11,534 nucleotides of DNA from Flavobacteriaceae bacterium. Lineage in GTDB: Bacteria > Bacteroidota > Bacteroidia > Flavobacteriales > Flavobacteriaceae. Positions 5,818 to 11,534 of the stretch are shown in pieces; the first letter of the stretch is position 1; each line of letters starts with the position of its first letter. The notes under the pieces are model-generated. The model saw only the letters and a list, made by a program, of their open reading frames with translations. It was not told where the DNA came from and did not search any database. The stretch covers positions 1 through 11,534 of the forward strand of contig CANHNG010000021.1 in assembly GCA_947461915.1 (NCBI GenBank), written 5' to 3'. The translations under genes and the position numbers were made by a program.

Positions 5818-7153
5818 TTAATGCTTTTTTAATTAATGATACTAATTCGCCAATATCCCCTGCTCCGATGGTGACGATAACCTTCGCCTCGCTTTGCAAA
5901 ATCGACGGTATTAATTCCTGTTTTGAAACTAATTTTTTATTCCTATTATCGATTTTATTCAATAACCATTGTGAAGTAATGCCTTCCATGGGCAATTCAC
6001 GTGCTGGATAAATATCCAATAAAATCACTTCATCAAAAGCGGCAAGACTTTGGGCAAAATCATCGGCAAAATCTTTCGTTCGGCTAAATAAATGAGGCTG
6101 AAAAATAGCCAAGACTTTTTGGCCTGGATACAATTCCCGAACCGCTTGATGCACTGCGTTTATTTCTGTCGGATGGTGTGCATAATCATCGATATAAACC
6201 AATTTTTCCGTTTTGACTTGGTACGAAAATCGGCGTTTTATTCCTTTGAATGAATGCAAGGCACTGGCAATGTCTTCGTTTGGGAGGCCGAAAGTTTTTG
6301 CCATTGCCAATGCCATTAAAGCATTCATCAAGTTATGTTTTCCTGGTAAACCAAATTCTATATTTACTATTGTTTCAGATGGTGTTCGTACATCAAAAAC
6401 ATACTGACTATTTACTATCCTGATATTGAAAGCGGTAAAATTAGCGTCTTCATTGACCGCACAAGTTACGCCTTGGATGGGCAATCCTTTTGGAATAAAC
6501 AGCTTGCTTTTGTCAGTGACTTTATCTGCAAATTCTACAAATGAGGCTTCTATGGAAGCAGTGTCCCCATAAATATCCAAGTGATCGGCATCCATGGATG
6601 TCACGCAAGCAATGTTGGGATACAAATGCAAGAAGGAACGATCAAATTCGTCGGCCTCAACAACGGTAACCGTCTTGCCATTTCCTATTAAATTCGAATT
6701 GTAATTCTCCACAATTCCGCCAACAAAAGCGGTAACATCTACCCCACTTTCATATAAAATGTGTCCAAGTATACTTGATGTTGTTGTTTTTCCGTGCGTA
6801 CCCGCCACGGCAAAGCAGAAGGTGTCTTTTGTAATTATCCCAAGAACTTCGGCTCGTTTCTTTACTTCGAAATCTCGCTCCAAAAAATAATTCCATTCCG
6901 AATGATGAATGGGAACCGCCGGAGTAATAATCACCAAGGTATTTTCAACATAATAATCGGTTGGAATCAAATCGATACGATCCTCAAAATGAATTGCAAT
7001 TCCTAGCTGTTGCAACTCTTTGGTAAGTTCCGTTTCGGTTTTGTCATAACCAGATACGTTCTTTCCGATGGCTTTGAAATAACGCGCCAAAGCACTCATC
7101 CCAATCCCTCCGATTCCTATAAAATAAACGTTATGTATTTGGTTTAAATTCAT
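5804..7153 (-). CDS. murC: UDP-N-acetylmuramate--L-alanine ligase MurC
   Basis: Cytoplasmic ATP-dependent ligase that adds L-alanine to UDP-MurNAc, the first step of the peptide stem. The 449 residues have the three Mur-ligase domains. The N-terminal UDP-binding Rossmann domain has GIGGIGMS (13-20). The central ATPase has the P-loop AGTHGKTTT (117-125), VEADEFDRS (165-173) and the DADHLDIYG region (188-196). GLPGKHNLMNALMA (268-281) leads into the C-terminal domain with DDYAHHPTE (322-330), typical of MurC/Mpl, and QPHLFSRT (352-359). Length and motifs fit MurC. Mpl, which recycles tripeptide, is the alternative, but the dcw position argues for MurC. The start codon follows the murG stop with no gap, and the 3' end overlaps ftsQ by 14 bp. 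It is intact. Confidence 0.97.
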   Translation of the reverse strand: MNLNQIHNVYFIGIGGIGMSALARYFKAIGKNVSGYDKTETELTKELQQLGIAIHFEDRIDLIPTDYYVENTLVIITPAVPIHHSEWNYFLERDFEVKKRAEVLGIITKDTFCFAVAGTHGKTTTSSILGHILYESGVDVTAFVGGIVENYNSNLIGNGKTVTVVEADEFDRSFLHLYPNIACVTSMDADHLDIYGDTASIEASFVEFADKVTDKSKLFIPKGLPIQGVTCAVNEDANFTAFNIRIVNSQYVFDVRTPSETIVNIEFGLPGKHNLMNALMALAMAKTFGLPNEDIASALHSFKGIKRRFSYQVKTEKLVYIDDYAHHPTEINAVHQAVRELYPGQKVLAIFQPHLFSRTKDFADDFAQSLAAFDEVILLDIYPARELPMEGITSQWLLNKIDNRNKKLVSKQELIPSILQSEAKVIVTIGAGDIGELVSLIKKALNETI

Positions 7154-8242
7154 TTAATTAATTAGTTTCACGATTTCGTCCACTATTTGTTTTGTCGCAT
7201 TGGGCAAAGCCAATTGCTTTGTATTTTCACTCAACTGATCCTGTTTTCCTTTATCCTTCAACAATGACTCCAAAACAAGACTGAATTGCGAATCCAATTC
7301 AGACTCCTTAAGCATTATCGCCCCTTTTTTATCTACTATTGATTTTGCATTTTTGGTTTGGTGATCTTCGGCAACATTTGGAGAAGGAATAAAAATGACC
7401 GGTTTCCCCACGATGCACAATTCTGAAACTGAAGATGCTCCAGCCCGAGAAATAATAGTATCGGCAGCCGCATAAACCAAATCCATTCGGTCTATAAAAG
7501 GTAAAACCTGAACATCAACCGAAATGTATTTTTTATACTCTTCAAAATATAACTTTCCGCATTGCCATATAATCTGAACATTCTGGGAAAGAATACGATC
7601 TAATTCTTTTTCAATTAACTGATTCACTCTTCTGGCGCCAAGGCTTCCGCCAAGAACCAATACAGTTTTTTTATTGGCAACTAAATCAAAATACTCAATC
7701 GCTTCTTCTCTTTTACTTTCGATATGTATTATGTCCTGACGAACAGGATTTCCCGTCAAAATCATCTTTTCTTTTGGGAAAAAACGTTCCAAATTTTCAT
7801 AGGCAACACAAATCGTATTTGCCTTTTTACTCAATAATTTATTGGTTATTCCTGGAAAGGAATTTTGTTCCTGAATCACCGTTGGAATGTTCAGCATATT
7901 GGCCATTTGTAATAAAGGTCCTGAAGCAAAGCCGCCAGTTCCTATCACCACATCAGGTTTGAATTGCTTGATTATCTTTCGAGATTTCCACAGACTATCT
8001 ATTAATTTTATCGGAAATAGCACATTTTGCAACGTCAATTTTCTCTGTAATCCAGCAATCCACAAGCCTATGATAGGATAGCCCGCTTTAGGCACTTTTT
8101 GCATTTCCATTTTATCTTTGGCGCCCACAAAAAGAAATTCTGCATTCGGAAAACGAGATTTTAATTCATTGGCAATCGCAACCGCAGGATAAATATGTCC
8201 TCCCGTACCGCCGCCGCTTAATATGAATTTGTATTTTGCCAT
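7154..8242 (-). CDS. murG: UDP-GlcNAc:lipid I GlcNAc transferase MurG
   Basis: Membrane-associated GT-B (GT28) glycosyltransferase that adds GlcNAc from UDP-GlcNAc to lipid I on the inner face of the membrane, giving lipid II. The 362 residues show the N-terminal G-loop [12 protein letters not shown] (9-20), the second glycine motif GTGGFASGP (101-109), QEQNSFPG (124-131), GNPVR (164-168), [10 protein letters not shown] (198-207), the UDP-binding [12 protein letters not shown] (264-275), and [14 protein letters not shown] (286-299), which contacts the donor. The length is normal. The start lies 19 bp after ftsW and the stop abuts the murC ATG, so the three are likely one translation-coupled unit handing lipid II to FtsW. 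It is intact. Confidence 0.98.
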   Translation of the reverse strand: MAKYKFILSGGGTGGHIYPAVAIANELKSRFPNAEFLFVGAKDKMEMQKVPKAGYPIIGLWIAGLQRKLTLQNVLFPIKLIDSLWKSRKIIKQFKPDVVIGTGGFASGPLLQMANMLNIPTVIQEQNSFPGITNKLLSKKANTICVAYENLERFFPKEKMILTGNPVRQDIIHIESKREEAIEYFDLVANKKTVLVLGGSLGARRVNQLIEKELDRILSQNVQIIWQCGKLYFEEYKKYISVDVQVLPFIDRMDLVYAAADTIISRAGASSVSELCIVGKPVIFIPSPNVAEDHQTKNAKSIVDKKGAIMLKESELDSQFSLVLESLLKDKGKQDQLSENTKQLALPNATKQIVDEIVKLIN

Positions 8243-8261
8243 TTTTTGTTTTTATTCTGAA

Positions 8262-9563
8262 TTATTTATTCAAAACTGCATCCATCGGATTCTTAGTATT
8301 ATCTTCGATAGAATAGTTTTTTTCAGTGCCATTTTCTTCAGCATCTTCCTCTTCTAATTGCTTATCGATTAGTTTTTGAAGGGCAGATTCTCTTCTTGCT
8401 TTGTCTTTTATTTCTTCGGCAATTTCCTCTTCTTTTTTGGTTACATTGATTATAATTCCCAAAGCAATGCAGGTCATCCAGATTGAACTTCCTCCACTAC
8501 TTATGAGCGGAAGCGTTTGTCCCGTTACCGGCAGTAATTCGACCGCCACTGCCATGTTGATCATGGCTTGAAAAATCATTGGAAATCCCAGCGCCACAAC
8601 TAATAATTTCCCAAATAAAGTATTGGCTTTATGGGCAGCTACTATAAATCGAAAGAATAGCAACAGATACATTGACAAAACACCTAAGCCGCCTATTAAT
8701 CCCCACTCTTCGACAATAATGGCATAAATAAAATCAGAAGAGGATTGGGGTAAAAAGTTTTTTTGCACACTTTTTCCTGGTCCCAAGCCATAAACCCCAC
8801 CGGAGGCTATTGCAATTTTTGCTTTTTCGATTTGGTAATCGTCTTCCCCAGGTTTGTTTGAGGTGAAATTTTCAATTCTACTCGTCCAAGTATCTACTCT
8901 ACTAAAAAAATGAGAGTCCGGAAATGCTTTGGACAACAAAACAAAAAAAATTAACATCACAATACCGGTTCCAAGAATAAAACCAATGTATTTCAAAGGA
9001 TATTTCCCCACGAAAGCCAACATTAAGACCATAGAAAAAATCAACGCAGCCGTGGAAAAATTAGCTGGTAAAATAAATGCCAAAGTTCCAAAAACAGGCA
9101 ACCAAAGTTCCAAAAATGAAGCCTGAAAGCTAACTTCTTCTTCTCTTTTTTTAGACAAATATTTAGCCACATAAACTAGTAAAACGATAGAAGCCAAAGT
9201 GGAAGTTTGGAATGTTATGCCAATAAACGGGACTTGAATCCATCGACTGGCGTTAGCTCCTGCGATAACCGTACCCTTTATCAAAGTATACGCCAACAAG
9301 ATCCAGACAATAGGCAAGCCAAATAAAGAAATCCCCCTGTAGTAGTGGTAGGGCACCTTGTGAACCCAAAAAATAATGATGAATCCAATAAAAATATGAG
9401 CCAAATGTTTCAACAAATAACTAATTGTATTTCCTGTTCCATGGTTCATATACGCCAAATTACTACTCGCACTAAAAACAGGCATAAACGAAAACAGCGC
9501 CAATAAAGCCACGAATGACCATATTACCTTGTCTCCTTTTAGATTGTATATTAATTCTTTCAT
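8262..9563 (-). CDS. ftsW: Septal peptidoglycan glycosyltransferase FtsW (SEDS family)
   Basis: Polytopic inner-membrane SEDS enzyme that polymerises lipid II at the septum together with a class B PBP (FtsI). Of 433 residues, about 12-375 carry hydrophobic segments compatible with the ten-helix SEDS fold. Conserved elements seen are ANASRWIQVP (103-112), GVYGLGPGKS (256-265), the catalytic-type loop LPQSSSDFIYAIIVEE (271-286) with Asp277 equivalent to the essential SEDS aspartate, and LPLISSGGSS (351-360) in place of the more common P-F-I-S-Y-G-G. A charged cytoplasmic tail of about 55 residues (from 377), rich in Lys/Glu and probably helical, is long for FtsW and could bind partners. RodA is the alternative, but the dcw location favours FtsW. 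The start follows the four-helix-bundle gene by 34 bp of repeat sequence. Confidence 0.96.
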   Translation of the reverse strand: MKELIYNLKGDKVIWSFVALLALFSFMPVFSASSNLAYMNHGTGNTISYLLKHLAHIFIGFIIIFWVHKVPYHYYRGISLFGLPIVWILLAYTLIKGTVIAGANASRWIQVPFIGITFQTSTLASIVLLVYVAKYLSKKREEEVSFQASFLELWLPVFGTLAFILPANFSTAALIFSMVLMLAFVGKYPLKYIGFILGTGIVMLIFFVLLSKAFPDSHFFSRVDTWTSRIENFTSNKPGEDDYQIEKAKIAIASGGVYGLGPGKSVQKNFLPQSSSDFIYAIIVEEWGLIGGLGVLSMYLLLFFRFIVAAHKANTLFGKLLVVALGFPMIFQAMINMAVAVELLPVTGQTLPLISSGGSSIWMTCIALGIIINVTKKEEEIAEEIKDKARRESALQKLIDKQLEEEDAEENGTEKNYSIEDNTKNPMDAVLNK

Positions 9564-9564
9564 A

Positions 9565-9597
9565 AATTATTTTAGACTTAAGAGTTTAGATTTTAGA
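9565..9597. repeat. AT-rich intergenic repeat between the four-helix-bundle gene and ftsW
   Basis: The whole spacer is made of ttttagatt-like units. On the minus strand, bases 9590-9565 match 1082-1107 at 21 of 26 ungapped positions, including an identical TCTAAACTCT. It is thus an inverted copy of the family found at 1070-1106 and 9993-10029. It forms the ftsW leader, and no terminator is visible in it. Confidence 0.6.
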
Positions 9598-9972
9598 TTA
9601 TAATGATTTGTTTTGTGTACTAATTCTATCATTTACTGTTTTTAAAGAACTAACAAAAATGGCAGTTAATTCATTTCCTTCTTTCCATATAACCTCCAAT
9701 TCTGGTTTATTAATCCACTGCTTATCCATAATTATTTCTATCCAAAACAAAGTTTCGTCAGCTTCTTCTAAAACTATATTCATTTTAGAAACAAATTCTC
9801 TATCACTTCTTGCTCTGCAAACCGCCCTGTAATTTGCACCAACCGATGTTCCACTTTTAACGATTTGATTAGCGACAACTCTTACAGAAATGGAATTTGG
9901 TAATTTTTCTACCAAATCTATTATTGTCAAAGAAAAATTCTTTGTTCTTAATTTAAGCTCATTAGTCGTCAT
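9598..9972 (-). CDS. Four-helix-bundle protein (23S rRNA-IVP / S23-like family)
   Basis: A 124-residue small soluble protein of the four-helix-bundle family first known from intervening sequences in 23S rRNA genes and related to the retroelement accessory protein Avd. Its function is unknown. Family marks are the first helix through LVEKLP (20-25), the NQIVKSGTSVGANYRA core (35-50), RSDREFVSKMNIVLEEADETLFWIE-like helices (55-79), and the last helix from Glu91 to Ile117 with ELTAIFVSSLKT. Length is typical and the gene is complete. It interrupts the usual murD-ftsW junction on the same strand, with repeat-filled spacers of 53 bp (murD side) and 34 bp (ftsW side) and no visible terminator, so it is probably co-transcribed. 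A partial relative lies upstream of murD at the window edge. No 23S rRNA, reverse transcriptase or variable-repeat pair is near, so neither known context applies. Confidence 0.9.
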   Translation of the reverse strand: MTTNELKLRTKNFSLTIIDLVEKLPNSISVRVVANQIVKSGTSVGANYRAVCRARSDREFVSKMNIVLEEADETLFWIEIIMDKQWINKPELEVIWKEGNELTAIFVSSLKTVNDRISTQNKSL

Positions 9973-9992
9973 AAAAAATCTATTATTGTTTT

Positions 9993-10029
9993 TTTAATCT
10001 GAATTCTAAAATCTTCAATCTAAAATTAA
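9993..10029. repeat. AT-rich intergenic repeat between murD and the four-helix-bundle gene
   Basis: Matches 1070-1106 at 31 of 37 ungapped positions in the same orientation, with repeated AATCTAAAAT-like units. It overlaps the murD stop codon and lies in the leader of the four-helix-bundle gene. With the opposite-facing copy at 9565-9590 it brackets that gene. Confidence 0.65.
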
Positions 10030-11363
10030 AGGTTTCTTACCGCTTTCTTAAATTGATTTCCTCGGTCTTCATAGTTTTCGAATAAGTCGAAACTGGCGCA
10101 AGCTGGCGACAACAAAACCGTGTCTCCTTTTTCGGTTAATCGCTGAGCCATTTTTACAGCATCTTCCATACTAGAAACTTCAATCATAATATCGACCACG
10201 TTTCCAAAAACATCAATTATTTTTTTGTTATCGACACCCAAGCAAATGATAGCTTTTACTTTCTCGCGAACCATTGACATCAATTCATTGTAATCATTTC
10301 CTTTGTCAACACCACCAACAATCCAAACTGTTGGCGTAATCATACTATCCAAAGCAAAAAAAGCGGCATTAACATTAGTAGCTTTCGAATCATTGATGTA
10401 CTGCACATTTTGAATTTTCAGCACTTTCTCCAAACGGTGTTCCACACCTTGAAAATTGGACAAACTCTCCCTAATTGTGGCATTTCGGATTTTCATCAAT
10501 TTGGCCACAGAAGTTGCTGCCATAGCATTTTTCATATTGTGCTTCCCTTCTAGCGCAATGTATTCTGTCTCCATGATGAATTCTTCTTCGTTGATGATGT
10601 TTATCTCCATTTTTTTGTATTTTATAAATGCTCCTCTTTCGAATGTTTTGGTTAATGAAAAAGGAATTAATTGGGCTTTTGTTTTATTGTTTTTGAACCA
10701 TTCAGCGATTGCTTCGTCATCTGCGTCATAAATGAGAAAATCCTCTTCCGTTTGGTTCATTGTTATTCGAAATTTCGAAGCAATATAATTTTCATATTTG
10801 TATTCATATCGATCTAAATGATCTGGACTTATATTAGTGATAATGGCAATATGCGGCTTATAATTAATGATACCGTCCAACTGAAAACTACTCAACTCAA
10901 GTACATAACTATCGTATTTATCCTCGGCAACTTGCCATGCAAAACTTTTTCCGATGTTGCCTCCAAGACCCACATTCAATCCCGCTGATTTTAGCAAATG
11001 ATAGGTTAACATGGTTGTTGTGGTCTTCCCGTTACTTCCTGTTATTCCAATCGTGATGGCATTAGTAAATGGAGCGGCAAACTCGATTTCTGAAATAACC
11101 AAAATCCCCCTTTCAACCAATTTTTTTACTATAGGGGATTTTTCCGGTATTCCCGGACTTTTCATCACCACATCGGCATTTAAAATTAGACTTTCGGTAT
11201 GAGTTTCTTCCTCCCAAGCTATTCCATTAATAATAAGAACTTCTTTGTAATTTGGTTTTATTTTTCCAAAGTCGGACACGAAAACGTCATACCCTTTTTT
11301 CTTGCCCAAAATTGCAGTTCCAATACCACTTTCGCCACCACCAAGAACTACTAATCTTTTCAT
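10026..11363 (-). CDS. murD: UDP-N-acetylmuramoyl-L-alanine--D-glutamate ligase MurD
   Basis: Cytoplasmic ATP-dependent ligase that adds D-glutamate to UDP-MurNAc-L-Ala, one step after MurC. The 445 residues have the Mur-ligase layout. The N-terminal UDP-binding domain has LGGGESGIGTA (7-17) and KSPGIP (68-73). The central ATPase has the P-loop GITGSNGKTTTT (106-117), ELSSFQLDG (156-164), ISPDHLDRY (178-186), and Lys197 in the ASKFRI stretch as the probable carbamylated lysine. LEGKHNMKNAMAA (271-283) and GVEHRLE (306-312) lead to the C-terminal domain with NDSKATN (324-330) and SPACASFD plus FENYEDRG (419-435), which identify MurD among the ligases. It is intact and of normal length. It is flanked on both sides by four-helix-bundle genes. 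The ATG at 11363 places the glycine-rich loop right after the start, as expected. Confidence 0.97.
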   Translation of the reverse strand: MKRLVVLGGGESGIGTAILGKKKGYDVFVSDFGKIKPNYKEVLIINGIAWEEETHTESLILNADVVMKSPGIPEKSPIVKKLVERGILVISEIEFAAPFTNAITIGITGSNGKTTTTMLTYHLLKSAGLNVGLGGNIGKSFAWQVAEDKYDSYVLELSSFQLDGIINYKPHIAIITNISPDHLDRYEYKYENYIASKFRITMNQTEEDFLIYDADDEAIAEWFKNNKTKAQLIPFSLTKTFERGAFIKYKKMEINIINEEEFIMETEYIALEGKHNMKNAMAATSVAKLMKIRNATIRESLSNFQGVEHRLEKVLKIQNVQYINDSKATNVNAAFFALDSMITPTVWIVGGVDKGNDYNELMSMVREKVKAIICLGVDNKKIIDVFGNVVDIMIEVSSMEDAVKMAQRLTEKGDTVLLSPACASFDLFENYEDRGNQFKKAVRNL

Positions 11364-11371
11364 TTTTTAAA

Positions 11372-11406
11372 TTAAAAATTGAGAATTAAAAATTAAAAAT
11401 TAAAAA
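11372..11406. repeat. Five-unit heptamer repeat (TTAAAAA) upstream of murD
   Basis: Five 7-bp units start at 11372, 11379, 11386, 11393 and 11400. Four read TTAAAAA and the second reads TTGAGAA. The array fills the middle of the 67-bp spacer between murD and the upstream partial gene, in the murD 5' leader 8 bp from the start codon. It differs from the ttttagatt repeats elsewhere in the window. It could act as an A/T-rich leader or be a slippage-prone microsatellite. Confidence 0.7.
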
Positions 11407-11430
11407 TCAAATAGAAATACATAATCTTAA

Positions 11431-11534
11431 TTATTTATTAATTTTCCCCTTTAACGTTATTATAATTTTTGCTAATATTTTACATATTTCATCAGCTTCA
11501 ACAAAAACACTTTCAAATTCAGTAATTGAAATAT
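11431..11534 (-). CDS. Second four-helix-bundle protein, C-terminal fragment cut by the window edge
   Basis: The minus strand from 11532 to the TAA at 11433-11431 is open for 33 codons. The frame continues off the right edge, so only the C-terminus is seen. The peptide contains EFESVFVEADEICKIL and ends LKGKINK. Aligned without gaps to residues 91-118 of the four-helix-bundle protein at 9598-9972, it has 7 of 28 identities and many conservative matches (W/F, N/D, L/I, R/K). It shares the amphipathic pattern and the E...E-x-x-E...I...T spacing of the last helix. I therefore read it as a diverged member of the same family. It could be a whole gene or a remnant; that cannot be told from here. 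It precedes murD on the same strand by 67 bp, where mraY would be expected in a plain cluster. Confidence 0.65.
   Translation of the reverse strand, partial: ISITEFESVFVEADEICKILAKIIITLKGKINK

Noticed and set aside
9598-9972. Accessory protein (Avd-like) of a diversity-generating retroelement
   Set aside because: Avd is in the same superfamily, but no reverse transcriptase and no template/variable repeat pair was found in the window.
11370-11408. CRISPR-like array
   Set aside because: The units are 7 bp with no unique spacers, so it is a simple tandem repeat.

Overview
The window looks like a chromosomal segment of a Flavobacterium-type bacterium (Bacteroidota, Flavobacteriaceae). The signs are AT-rich DNA, no clear Shine-Dalgarno sequences, a TAnnTTTG-type -7 box before one gene, a long-linker FtsZ with the tail ending HDNVD, and a division/cell-wall (dcw) order in which murC runs straight into ftsQ without murB or ddl. 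The assignment rests on these features and on remembered family knowledge, not on a database search.

Layout from the left: (1) a plus-strand lipoprotein gene (90-830) with YTYN-type repeats, closed by a strong terminator; (2) a minus-strand tRNA-Arg(UCG) with its own hairpin terminator; (3) a minus-strand yqeY (GatB/YqeY domain) that is markedly GC-richer than its neighbours and has a candidate promoter abutting the ftsZ terminator; (4) from 1639 to the right edge, a minus-strand dcw segment transcribed right to left: [partial four-helix-bundle gene] - murD - four-helix-bundle gene - ftsW - murG - murC - ftsQ - ftsA - ftsZ - terminator. The core genes are intact and tightly packed: murC/ftsQ overlap by 14 bp, murG/murC abut and ftsQ/ftsA are 6 bp apart.

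How they work together: MurC and MurD add the first two amino acids (L-Ala, D-Glu) to UDP-MurNAc. MurG adds GlcNAc to lipid I to make lipid II. FtsW polymerises lipid II at the septum. FtsQ, FtsA and FtsZ build and anchor the divisome. Co-transcription would couple precursor supply to septum assembly.

The accessory layer is where the window is unusual. Two genes of the four-helix-bundle (23S rRNA-IVP/S23-like) family bracket murD. The second is only a C-terminal fragment cut by the window edge. Short AT-rich repeats sit in the gaps around these genes and on both sides of yqeY. FtsZ carries a degenerate short motif repeated five times around the start of and within its disordered linker. I see no transposase, CRISPR array, toxin-antitoxin pair, phage gene or retroelement, and no defence system. 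No stretch above 300 bases lacks a gene.
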